NCBI GenBank assembly: GCA_964644555.1
Contig: CAZXWI010000072.1
Span: forward strand, 1-7,920
Source: RUG14186 sp964644555
GTDB lineage: Bacteria; Bacillota; Clostridia; Eubacteriales; Anaerofustaceae
Direction of reading: 5' to 3'
DNA length: 7,920 nt
Both the position numbers and the translations under genes were made by a program. The notes under the pieces are model-generated. The model worked only from the letters and a program-made list of their open reading frames with translations, was not told the DNA's origin and ran no database searches. Below are positions 1 through 6,925 of this stretch, piece by piece (within the stretch, counting starts at the first letter, position 1; every line of letters starts with the position of its first letter).

Positions 1-537
1 TGAGTATACTTCTTCTTTTAATACTCCGATGTACGGAAGATTTCTGTATTTTTCATCAAAGTCCAGTCCATATCCTACCACAAATTCATCGGGAACCGTA
101 AACCCTATATAATCCGCATTAACGAGAGTTTGCGTATTTTCTTTGGTTTTCCAAAGCAGTGTACATATTTTTATATCGTTTGCACCTCTGTTTTTAAATG
201 ACTTCATAAGATAACTCAAAGTAAGTCCCGTATCTATAATATCTTCGACAATAAGCACATCTCTGCCTTCCAAAGAGATATTAAGATCCTTAAGAATTCT
301 TACTTCTCCGCTGGAAGTCGTGGAAGAACCGTAGCTTGACACAGCCATAAAGTCCATTTCCAAATCCGTTTCGATATGTCTTACCAAATCTGTCATGAAA
401 AATGAGGCGCCTTTGAGGATTCCGAGGACTATCGGATTTTTGCCCTCATAGTAGGCAGTAAGTTCTTTACCCAACTCAACCGTTCTGTTTACAATGTCTT
501 CTTCTGTTATCAATATTTTTTTTACATCTTGATGCAT
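1..537 (-). CDS. hpt: Hypoxanthine (guanine) phosphoribosyltransferase, 3' end cut by window edge
   Basis: Purine salvage enzyme that joins hypoxanthine (and usually guanine) to PRPP to give IMP or GMP in the cytoplasm. I translated 179 uninterrupted codons from the ATG at 537-535. The type I phosphoribosyltransferase PRPP-binding motif reads VLIVEDIIDTGLTL at residues 94-107, with the acidic pair E98/D99 and the DTG turn. The LKG motif is at 41-43, the flexible-loop region SSYGSST at 67-73, and the family's C-terminal pattern VPDEFVVGYGLDFDEKYRNL at 148-167. Bacterial Hpt proteins are about 180 residues, so only a few residues and the stop should be missing beyond position 1. The gene follows tilS by 15 nt and has an AGGAG ribosome binding site in that gap, so the two are probably cotranscribed. 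tilS-hpt is a common Firmicute order, often followed by ftsH, which would lie outside this window. The family assignment is secure; the base preference (hypoxanthine versus guanine) is inferred. Confidence 0.96.
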   Translation of the reverse strand, partial: MHQDVKKILITEEDIVNRTVELGKELTAYYEGKNPIVLGILKGASFFMTDLVRHIETDLEMDFMAVSSYGSSTTSSGEVRILKDLNISLEGRDVLIVEDIIDTGLTLSYLMKSFKNRGANDIKICTLLWKTKENTQTLVNADYIGFTVPDEFVVGYGLDFDEKYRNLPYIGVLKEEVYS

Positions 538-546
538 TGCTTTGTA

Positions 547-551
547 CTCCT
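547..551 (-). promoter_or_regulatory. Ribosome binding site of hpt
   Basis: AGGAG on the minus strand, 9 nt before the hpt ATG and inside the 15-nt gap after the tilS TAA (555-553). It fixes the hpt start. It also suggests that ribosomes finishing tilS can reinitiate on hpt. Confidence 0.8.
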
Positions 552-552
552 G

Positions 553-1953
553 TTAATTTAAATTAATATATTCGATTTTCATTATATTCTTCGTTTGATC
601 GGTAACTTTAAAATTATCATCTGTTTCATATCCGATTATTGCCGCAATCTCACCGCTAATACATAAAATGGGAATTCGATTTCTTTCGTTCTCGGGAACT
701 TTTCTGTCAATAAACAGTTTTTTTACCGTTTTTTTATGCCCAAGTCCTATTTGATTGTAAGAATCCCCTGGGGTTCGGCTTCGGATAATCACACTATCAT
801 TTATTTTATCATAATCAATGTAAGTTATTATCTCATTAGATACATTCTTTTTTATTTTTTGCACCGAACTTACATTTAACGCAAAGCCCTGCTTTGCAAA
901 TACATACACACCCGCTAAGCCTATCTTATATTCGTATGGAGATATTTCATCATTTACGAAGTATCGATTATTTATAAAAATTACTTTATCGTAAACTCGC
1001 TTTACCTTCATCGAATACAAACTGTATTCCCATGTGGTATTTTCTTTATTTTTTATAAGAGCTATAAGCGAATTCACGCTGTTATATCCGATATTTTCGT
1101 AAACTTCGCATAGTTCCCCTATTTTGGAAATGAGCGAATACAACACAACCCTATGTAAAGATTCAATATCGCAATAGGAAACAATGTAAGAATTATTCTC
1201 TTTCTTTATATCTATCTTATCTGCTTCTTTCCTGGTAAAATCGCAATAATCCGAAGCCACTTGCGATAAATTAAATACATTCTGCGAAAAATTCGGACAT
1301 TCTTCTTTTATTTGAGGAATTAAGATATTTCTTACACGGTTTCTGAAATACTCATTTTCAAAATTAGTTTCATCAACCGCATATCCAACTGCCGCTTTAT
1401 TTACAAAATTATATATTTCATCTTTGGTTAAACACAAAAGAGGACGAATTATCTTTTCTCTTGACAAAGGAATACCGCAAATGCCGCTCACCCCGCTGCC
1501 TCTTATAATATGCATCAAAACAGTTTCGGCATTGTCGTCAGCATGATGTGCTGTTGCAACTTTAGTAAAATTTTTCGATAATTCTTCAATAATACGGTAT
1601 CGCTCTAATCTTCCTGCAGTTTCTTCGGATAGTTTATTATTTTTCGCAATCTGCGGAATATCCGCATGAAAAACATGAAGTATAATGTTAAACTCTTCGC
1701 AAAGCTTTACACAAAAATTTTCATCGTTTATTGCATTTTTTCTTATACCGTGATTTAAATGAAACGCTTCCACACCGAGTTCATACTCATCTTTCAGCAA
1801 AATAAGCATCAGCATCAAAACCACAGAATCCGCTCCTCCGCTGAGAGATACCAATACTTTATCGTGCTTTGTTATTAAGTGATTATCGGTTATAAACTTA
1901 TGAACTTTTATAAATTCGGCTGATTTTTGTATGTCATTTAATTTCGTAATCAT
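553..1953 (-). CDS. tilS: tRNA(Ile)-lysidine synthetase TilS
   Basis: ATP-dependent enzyme that attaches lysine to C34 of the CAU-anticodon tRNA-Ile, so that the tRNA reads AUA codons and accepts isoleucine. It is normally essential. The 466-residue product has the N-type PP-loop SGGADS at 38-43, the LNHGIR motif at 66-71, HHADDNAET at 136-144 and RPLL at 170-173. An Arg/Asn-rich stretch around 201-209 (EYFRNRVRN) matches the end of the catalytic domain. A divergent middle domain follows, and then the TilS C-terminal domain with GHKKTVKKLFIDRKVP at 405-420. Length and domain order fit the longer, Bacillus/E. coli-like form. The ATG at 1953 is the only plausible start: an in-frame TGA lies at 1971-1969 and the next methionine (residue 47) is inside the PP-loop domain. 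No Shine-Dalgarno sequence precedes it, and a -10 box ends 7 nt upstream. First gene of a tilS-hpt unit. Confidence 0.97.
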   Translation of the reverse strand: MITKLNDIQKSAEFIKVHKFITDNHLITKHDKVLVSLSGGADSVVLMLMLILLKDEYELGVEAFHLNHGIRKNAINDENFCVKLCEEFNIILHVFHADIPQIAKNNKLSEETAGRLERYRIIEELSKNFTKVATAHHADDNAETVLMHIIRGSGVSGICGIPLSREKIIRPLLCLTKDEIYNFVNKAAVGYAVDETNFENEYFRNRVRNILIPQIKEECPNFSQNVFNLSQVASDYCDFTRKEADKIDIKKENNSYIVSYCDIESLHRVVLYSLISKIGELCEVYENIGYNSVNSLIALIKNKENTTWEYSLYSMKVKRVYDKVIFINNRYFVNDEISPYEYKIGLAGVYVFAKQGFALNVSSVQKIKKNVSNEIITYIDYDKINDSVIIRSRTPGDSYNQIGLGHKKTVKKLFIDRKVPENERNRIPILCISGEIAAIIGYETDDNFKVTDQTKNIMKIEYINLN

Positions 1954-1960
1954 AATAGAT

Positions 1961-1988
1961 ATTATAGCTCACAAACCATGTTCAACAA
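1961..1988 (-). promoter_or_regulatory. Promoter of tilS-hpt, probably leaderless
   Basis: A perfect TATAAT (1966-1961) is preceded by TTGTTG (1988-1983, a weak -35 matching 3 of 6 bases) at a 16-nt spacing. The -10 box ends 7 nt before the tilS ATG, so transcription should begin at or within a base or two of the start codon. The absence of any Shine-Dalgarno sequence agrees with this. Assigned by consensus match only. Confidence 0.6.
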
Positions 1989-2089
1989 TTTATTTTAAAG
2001 TTTATTCTTATTTTTTATGTAATTATTGCAACATAAAAGCATTATCGAGATTATTATTGCATTAATAAATCGGTAATAAATAAAAACTG

Positions 2090-2098
2090 TGCTATAAT
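2090..2098 (+). promoter_or_regulatory. Extended -10 promoter of the secA operon
   Basis: TGCTATAAT gives a perfect -10 hexamer (2093-2098) with the extended TG element. The -35 region at the right distance (TCGGTA, 2070-2075) is weak, which is common for extended -10 promoters. The predicted start, around 2105, gives a leader of about 28 nt. The secA ribosome binding site AAAGGA (2122-2127) ends 5 nt before the ATG at 2133. Confidence 0.65.
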
Positions 2099-2132
2099 TT
2101 ATTGGTTAATTAATAAAAAAGAAAGGATCACT

Positions 2133-4637
2133 ATGGGTATTTTCAGTAAAATAACAAAGTCCTTAGATTCTCATGAACTTAAAAAATACTATAAAAAAGT
2201 TGATGAAGTATTACAATACGAAAACGAATACAAAAAACTATCCGATGAGGATTTAAAAAATAATACACAAATCTTTAAACAAAGGCTTCAAAAGGGAGAA
2301 ACTCTCGATGATATTTTGCCCGAGGCTTTCGCTACGGCAAGGGAAGCATCTTCAAGGATTCTCGGCATGACGCATTTCCCTGTTCAGATAATGGGTGGCA
2401 TAATTCTGCACGAAGGAAACATTGCGGAAATGAAAACAGGTGAAGGAAAAACTCTCGTTGCCACATTGCCTGTTTATCTTAACGCACTTTCGGGCAAAGG
2501 AGTGCATGTTGTAACGGTAAATGACTATCTGGCAAGGCGTGATGCCGAATGGATGGGTAAGCTGTATAATTTTCTGGGGCTTAGCGTAGGACTTATCGTG
2601 CATGGGCTTAGTCAAGAGCAGAAAAAGGAAGCCTACAATGCCGATATAACCTACGGAACAAATAACGAATTCGGTTTTGATTATTTAAGAGATAACATGG
2701 TAGTACAAAAGATAGATTTAGTGCAAAGGCCTTTAAACTTTGCCGTAATAGACGAAGTCGACTCTATCTTAATTGATGAAGCCAGAACACCTCTTATAAT
2801 TTCGGGCAGCGGCATGGAAAGTACAAAGCTTTATAAATATGCCAATGATTTTGCTCGCACCCTCAAAGAGAACGATTACACAATAGAAGAAAAAGAAAAA
2901 ACGGTAACTCTTACCGAAGAAGGTGTACAAAAGGCAGAAAGAGCCTTTAATATCGAGAATTTAAGCGATTTGGAAAACATGGAACTTCTCCACCACATAA
3001 ATCAAGCTCTCAAAGCAAGATACATAATGAAAAGAGATGTAGATTATGTGGTAAATGACGGCGAAGTTATAATCGTTGATGAATTCACAGGGCGACTTAT
3101 GCCCGGGCGTCGCTACAACGAAGGACTTCATCAAGCAATCGAGGCAAAAGAAAATCTGCGTGTGGCAAAAGAATCCGTTACACTTGCAACTATAACATTC
3201 CAAAACTATTTCAGAATGTACGATAAAATAAGCGGCATGACAGGAACGGCAAAGACCGAAGAAAGAGAATTCAGCGAAATATATGGCATGAAGGTAGTAT
3301 GCGTTCCAACAAACAAACCCATGATTCGTAATGACCTCAATGATGCAGTATATAAAACCGAGAAAGCAAAATTTGAAGCCGTTGTCAAAGAAATCAAAAA
3401 AAGGCACGAAACAGGTCAGCCCATATTGGTAGGCACTATTTCCATCGAAAAGAGTGAACTTTTAAGCGGAATGCTAAAAAGAGCCGGCATAAAACACAAT
3501 GTATTAAATGCCAAAAACCATCAAAAGGAAGCCGAAATCATATCCGGCGCAGGTCAGATGGGTGCAGTAACCATATCCACCAACATGGCAGGGAGAGGAA
3601 CCGACATCGTGTTGGGAGATGGTGTTAAAGAAGTCGGAGGGCTTCATATAATCGGCACGGAAAGGCATGAAAGTCGCCGTATCGACAACCAATTAAGAGG
3701 AAGATCAGGCCGCCAAGGCGACCCCGGTTCAAGTCAGTTTTTCATCTCTCTTGAAGATGACTTAATGAGAATATTCGGTTCCGAAAAAACATTGGCGATC
3801 AGCGACAAACTCGGCATGGAAGACGATATGCCCTTGGAAGCCGGAATTTTATCAAAAGGCATAGAAAGTGCGCAAAAAACCGTTGAAGGCAAGCATTTCA
3901 GCGTAAGAAAATACGTTCTTCAATACGACGATGTAATGAATAAGCACAGAGAAGTCATTTATTCACAAAGAAAACGAGTCCTAGAAGGCGAAGATATCCG
4001 AGAAACGATTAACGATATGATAAACACAATTTGCCAAAACACAGTGGACACATATACAACATTTGCAAACCCAGACGAAAGCAAAGCAGATAATTTAGCC
4101 AAATTATCTGCAAGATTCAAATCGCTCTACAATGTAAATGTAGCCTTTAACGAAAACGAATCCACCGAACAAATGGTTAAAAAATCGTATGATGCCATGA
4201 TCTCAAAGAAAGCCGAAAAAGAAGAAGAGATCGGCTCGGAACAGATGAGAGATATCGAAAGACTTATTCTGCTTAAAGTTGTAGACAGCAAATGGATGGA
4301 TCATATCGATAATATGGATCAATTGAAGCAGGGCATTAACTTACGAGCCTACGGTTCGGTAAACCCTGTGCAGGCTTATACATCTGAGGGTTCTCAAATG
4401 TTTGATGCCATGAATGACAGCATTATCGAAGAAACGGTGCGACTTATGTATAATTTCGAACTCAAAACCGCTGCAGCATCAAACGAATCGAATATACCCA
4501 CGATGTCGCCACCCGATAAAGCAGATACTTCAGCACCACCGACAACTTACGGCACCAACATTGCCAAAAATGCGAAATGCCCATGTGGAAGCGGGAAAAA
4601 ATATAAGCAATGTTGCGGAAAAGATTTGTTTAAATAA
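2133..4637 (+). CDS. secA: Preprotein translocase ATPase SecA
   Basis: Motor ATPase that pushes unfolded preproteins through the SecYEG channel; it acts in the cytoplasm and at the inner face of the membrane. The 834 residues fall in the usual SecA range. The Walker A motif is KTGEGKT (101-107) and Walker B is VIDEVDS (205-211), followed by DEARTPLIISG (215-225). The preprotein cross-linking domain occupies about residues 226-370, ending near GRLMPGRRYNEGLHQA and the YDKISGMTGTAKTE segment (363-376). The second nucleotide-binding domain carries TNMAGRGTDI (483-492) and QLRGRSGRQGDPGSSQFF (520-537). The helical scaffold begins near VLQYDDVMNKHREV (595-608). A low-complexity Ser/Thr/Pro linker (about 780-806) leads to a C-terminal zinc-binding SEC-C motif: C816-x-C818-x8-C827-C828. 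This motif usually binds SecB or ribosomes/phospholipids. It is first in an operon with prfB 60 nt downstream and no terminator between them. It has a single full-length frame with no sign of damage. Confidence 0.98.
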   Translation: MGIFSKITKSLDSHELKKYYKKVDEVLQYENEYKKLSDEDLKNNTQIFKQRLQKGETLDDILPEAFATAREASSRILGMTHFPVQIMGGIILHEGNIAEMKTGEGKTLVATLPVYLNALSGKGVHVVTVNDYLARRDAEWMGKLYNFLGLSVGLIVHGLSQEQKKEAYNADITYGTNNEFGFDYLRDNMVVQKIDLVQRPLNFAVIDEVDSILIDEARTPLIISGSGMESTKLYKYANDFARTLKENDYTIEEKEKTVTLTEEGVQKAERAFNIENLSDLENMELLHHINQALKARYIMKRDVDYVVNDGEVIIVDEFTGRLMPGRRYNEGLHQAIEAKENLRVAKESVTLATITFQNYFRMYDKISGMTGTAKTEEREFSEIYGMKVVCVPTNKPMIRNDLNDAVYKTEKAKFEAVVKEIKKRHETGQPILVGTISIEKSELLSGMLKRAGIKHNVLNAKNHQKEAEIISGAGQMGAVTISTNMAGRGTDIVLGDGVKEVGGLHIIGTERHESRRIDNQLRGRSGRQGDPGSSQFFISLEDDLMRIFGSEKTLAISDKLGMEDDMPLEAGILSKGIESAQKTVEGKHFSVRKYVLQYDDVMNKHREVIYSQRKRVLEGEDIRETINDMINTICQNTVDTYTTFANPDESKADNLAKLSARFKSLYNVNVAFNENESTEQMVKKSYDAMISKKAEKEEEIGSEQMRDIERLILLKVVDSKWMDHIDNMDQLKQGINLRAYGSVNPVQAYTSEGSQMFDAMNDSIIEETVRLMYNFELKTAAASNESNIPTMSPPDKADTSAPPTTYGTNIAKNAKCPCGSGKKYKQCCGKDLFK

Positions 4638-4683
4638 AAGTTTTATCAAATTAAATCCACAAGATGAAATCAAAATTATCGAA

Positions 4684-4694
4684 AAGGAAGTGAT
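4684..4694 (+). promoter_or_regulatory. Strong Shine-Dalgarno that sets the GTG start of prfB
   Basis: AAGGAAGTGAT matches the anti-Shine-Dalgarno complement AAGGAGGTGAT at 10 of 11 positions. Its AAGGA core lies 9 nt before the GTG at 4698. This site is the reason for choosing a GTG start. It puts exactly 25 codons ahead of the frameshift, the same number as in E. coli RF2. Confidence 0.8.
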
Positions 4695-4697
4695 TTA

Positions 4698-5814
4698 GTG
4701 CTTATCATTGACGAGTTGAAAAGCGAACTCAAAAAAATTGATAATCAAATAAACGAAATGGGGTGTTCTCTTTGACATCGCAGGAATAAAACAAAGCATA
4801 CAAGAACTGGAAAACCAAATGAATGCAAACGATTTTTGGGATGACAGTGAAAAAGCAAACGATGTTGTAAAGAGAATAAAACAATTAAAAAACAAAACCG
4901 AAGATTATGACTTGGCAAGGGATGCTTGCGATAACACATCGATTTTAGTCGAAATATTCGAAGACGATGAAAGTAGCGAAAACGAAGAAGAACTTAACCA
5001 TTCATTCAAAGAGCTGATTCATTTGTTTGAGCAGTTTAAAGTAAATACCATGCTAAGCGGGGAATACGATACAAACAATGCAATACTTTCCATCCACCCA
5101 GGAGCAGGAGGCACAGAATCGCAGGATTGGGCGGATATGCTGCTTCGTATGTATACAAGATACGGAGAACGCAATAATTACAAGGTAACAATGCTCGATT
5201 ATCTTCCGGGAGATGTAGCAGGAATCAAAAGCGTAACCCTCATGTTTGAAGGCAAAAACGCATACGGCTATCTCAAATCGGAAAAAGGCGTTCACCGATT
5301 GGTGCGAATATCACCCTTCGATTCTGCAGCAAGAAGACATACTTCATTTGCCTCGGTAGATGTTATGCCCGAGATAACCGAAATATCCGATGTGGAAATT
5401 GACAATAAAGATTTAAGAATAGATACCTACCGTTCGTCCGGAGCAGGAGGGCAGCATGTCAACAAGACCGACTCCGCAGTACGAATTACCCATATCCCCA
5501 CAGGAATTGTAGTAGCTTGCCAAAATGAAAGAAGCCAGCACCAAAACAAAGAAAAGGCAATGTCCATATTGCTGAGCAAATTAACGGAACTTATGCATAA
5601 CGAGCATAAAGAAAAAATATCGGATCTTCAAGGCGACTATTCACAGATTGCATGGGGCAACCAAATTCGCTCATATGTGTTCCACCCATACACAATGGTT
5701 AAAGACCACAGAACGGGAGCTGAAACGGGTAATATCAAAGCAGTAATGGACGGAGATATTTTAAACTTTATACATGAATACTTAAAACAGAATATAGGAG
5801 GAGAAAACCAATGA
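4698..5814 (+). CDS. prfB: Peptide chain release factor 2, made by programmed +1 frameshift
   Basis: RF2 recognises UGA and UAA in the ribosomal A site and triggers hydrolysis of peptidyl-tRNA. Translation starts at GTG 4698 and runs 25 codons to CTT (4770-4772), where the next codon is an in-frame TGA (4773-4775). Slipping forward by one base continues at GAC (4774-4776) and gives a 371-residue protein. The PCRF domain contains the GAGGTES segment (residues 135-141). The stop-reading tripeptide SPF is at 205-207 and the catalytic GGQ at 250-252 inside RSSGAGGQHVNKTDSAVRI. Both numbers equal those of E. coli RF2, which supports the chosen start and shift. SPF, rather than RF1's PxT, marks it as RF2. 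Residue 246, known to tune activity in E. coli, is serine. An ATG at 4819 would give an intact 331-residue frame but would drop the first 40 residues; it has no good ribosome binding site. prfB ends in TGA, which overlaps the next gene's ATG. It lies directly downstream of secA, as in many Firmicutes. Confidence 0.96.
4760..4776 (+). promoter_or_regulatory. RF2 autoregulatory +1 frameshift site
   Basis: The slip site CTTTGAC (4770-4776) is the canonical one: peptidyl-tRNA-Leu on CUU re-pairs on UUU while UGA waits for RF2. Low RF2 therefore increases frameshifting and RF2 synthesis. An internal Shine-Dalgarno-like GGGGTG (4760-4765) precedes it. Six bases separate the G-run end (4763) from CTT, compared with three in the E. 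coli AGGGGGTATCTTTGAC. The site is certain from the frame change and slip sequence; its efficiency cannot be judged from the sequence. Confidence 0.93.
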
Positions 5815-6236
5815 GTACAGATTGCAATTTAGATTGTGCATCATGCGGCTTGGATTGCGACGGACTTGACACCGCACAAATCGAAGACGAAAGATTTTTA
5901 AACAGCATCACAGATAATTTTAAGGTGGCAATAGCAGTTCATGACACAATGATAGCAAACAGCGTAACCATGGAAACCACATTCCAGCTTTATGAACTAA
6001 ACCCAGACAAAACCGAAATTATAACGGAAGGATTGCTCTTTCCGATGCAAAACCCCGTAAGAGCCATAAGCATTGCGGATTATTTCAGCAAAATGAAAAT
6101 CAATGTAATAATTACAGGTGCTATATCCCCAAGTCTTAAACAATCCATTGAGGATATGGGTATTAAAGTAATCACAGGTGCAAGAGGCAGCCACAGCTTT
6201 GTTATTAAACAATTTATAAGCGGTAAATTAAGTTAA
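5811..6236 (+). CDS. NifX/NifB-type cluster-binding domain protein with Cys-rich N-terminus
   Basis: Small 141-residue cytoplasmic protein. Residues 37-141 resemble the dinitrogenase iron-molybdenum cofactor biosynthesis domain (NifX, NafY, C-terminus of NifB; RNase H-like fold). A first strand KVAIAVHD (38-45) is followed by FQLYEL (58-63), INVIITGAISP (97-107) and GIKVITGARG (117-126), with a terminal helix ending ISGKL. The HFGH-like histidine motif that many family members use near residue 50 is absent (the region reads IANSVTMETT). The N-terminus adds C5-x3-C9-x2-C12-x3-C16, a possible Fe-S or metal site; similar short Cys-rich starts occur in clostridial Mrp/Nbp35 ATPases. The ATG overlaps the prfB TGA (ATGA), and an AGGAGG at 5796-5801 lies 9 nt upstream, so translation is likely coupled. 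No nitrogenase gene is nearby, so a nif role is unlikely; an Fe-S carrier or redox role is only a guess. Family call is fairly firm, function unknown. Confidence 0.75.
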   Translation: MSTDCNLDCASCGLDCDGLDTAQIEDERFLNSITDNFKVAIAVHDTMIANSVTMETTFQLYELNPDKTEIITEGLLFPMQNPVRAISIADYFSKMKINVIITGAISPSLKQSIEDMGIKVITGARGSHSFVIKQFISGKLS

Positions 6237-6247
6237 ATAAATAAGAG

Positions 6248-6311
6248 CCCCTCCGATTTAGCAAACGCATAAGCGTTGCGTTACCCTTACGGAGGGGTTT
6301 TATTATTTTTT
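6248..6311 (+). terminator. Terminator of the secA-prfB-nifX-like operon, probably bidirectional
   Basis: An 8-bp GC-rich stem, CCCCTCCG (6248-6255) with CGGAGGGG (6290-6297), encloses a second hairpin (AACGC-ATAA-GCGTT, around 6263-6276). It is followed by the T-rich run 6298-6311. It begins 11 nt after the NifX-like stop. Read from the other strand, the same hairpin starts 5 nt past the tdk stop and is followed by a looser T-rich stretch, so it may end tdk transcription too. The plus-strand T-run covers the last codons of tdk. Confidence 0.88.
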
Positions 6312-6902
6312 GTTTATTTCCTCTAAATTCGGGTTTCCGTAACATTTTCGGCAAACGGGTATATATTTGTCATTATCACCTATAAGCACCTGCTCACCGG
6401 CATACACAGGCTTTCCGTCTATTACCCTTAATACCATAGTTGCTTTTTTGTCGCAAAAACGGCAAACCGTTTTTATTTCTTCTATTTTATCTGCATATAT
6501 AAGCAGCGCTCGGCTTCCCTCAAACAGATTATTGCTGAAATCGTTTTTTAAGCCGTAAACGATTACGGGTATATTCATGTAATCTACTATCTGCGCAAGT
6601 TCAATGACCTGATGTTCGGTTAGAAACTGCCCCTCATCAATCAATATACAATGGATGGGATCGCTGTTTTCGTATTGCAGCTGCTGAACTATATTAAGAA
6701 CGGAGGTTTCCTTGTCGTATGCAATGGCTTCCTTTTTTAACCCGATTCTGGAGGCTATGACATTTTTCCCGAATCGTGTGTCCAATGCAGAATTCATCAA
6801 AACTACTCTCTTCCCCTGTTCTTCATAATTATGTGCAATTTTTAACAAATCAATGGATTTGCCTGCATTCATACTTGAATATCTATAATACAACTGTGCC
6901 AT
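6303..6902 (-). CDS. tdk: Thymidine kinase, TK1-like
   Basis: Salvage enzyme that phosphorylates thymidine (and deoxyuridine) with ATP to dTMP in the cytoplasm. The 199-residue product has the P-loop YSSMNAGKS (8-16), the Walker B/catalytic segment IDEGQF (88-93, with E90 the expected general base), YGLKNDF (116-122), and a treble-clef zinc site from C147-x2-C150 and C184-x2-C187. The thymidine-contacting loop near the end reads DNDKYIPVCRKC. The MAQLYYRY start and SMNAGKS P-loop put it with the E. coli/Streptococcus/Lactobacillus subtype rather than the Bacillus subtype with its SMFSGKS loop (from memory of those sequences). Members I recall from that subtype end the zinc motif in CRKH; here it is CRKC. 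GGGAG at 6915-6911 is the ribosome binding site, 8 nt before the ATG. It is monocistronic and convergent with the NifX-like gene. Confidence 0.96.
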   Translation of the reverse strand: MAQLYYRYSSMNAGKSIDLLKIAHNYEEQGKRVVLMNSALDTRFGKNVIASRIGLKKEAIAYDKETSVLNIVQQLQYENSDPIHCILIDEGQFLTEHQVIELAQIVDYMNIPVIVYGLKNDFSNNLFEGSRALLIYADKIEEIKTVCRFCDKKATMVLRVIDGKPVYAGEQVLIGDNDKYIPVCRKCYGNPNLEEINKK

Positions 6903-6925
6903 ATTTAAATCTCCCTATTTAAATA

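Noticed and set aside
1954..2132. Possible riboswitch or T-box in the secA leader
   Set aside because: The predicted secA leader is under 30 nt and the rest of the gap is AT-rich without a stable hairpin or T-box sequence.
2961..3407. 148-codon open frame on the minus strand within secA
   Set aside because: Antisense shadow of secA: Cys/Phe/His-rich composition, no ribosome binding site, no recognisable domain.
4664..4693. Nine-codon reading frame (MKSKLSKRK, ending in TGA) over the prfB ribosome binding site, a possible RF2-sensing leader peptide
   Set aside because: Attractive because it ends in UGA, but it has no Shine-Dalgarno of its own and is short enough to arise by chance.
4414..4698. 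94-codon plus-strand frame overlapping the end of secA
   Set aside because: Out-of-frame read of the secA C-terminus and intergenic gap; no ribosome binding site and no domain.
4731..4737. A7 run in the prfB leader codons as a second slippage site
   Set aside because: A short A-run is expected in AT-rich DNA with Lys codons, and no alternative product would result that makes sense.
4773..4775. In-frame TGA near the start of prfB as a sign of a pseudogene or sequencing error
   Set aside because: The stop sits in the exact CTTTGAC context after 25 codons, and the +1 frame restores an RF2 with E. coli-like residue numbering. This is the known programmed frameshift.
4819..5814. ATG at 4819 as the start of an unshifted, shorter RF2
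   Set aside because: It lacks a good Shine-Dalgarno and would discard the conserved N-terminal helix encoded on both sides of the slip site.
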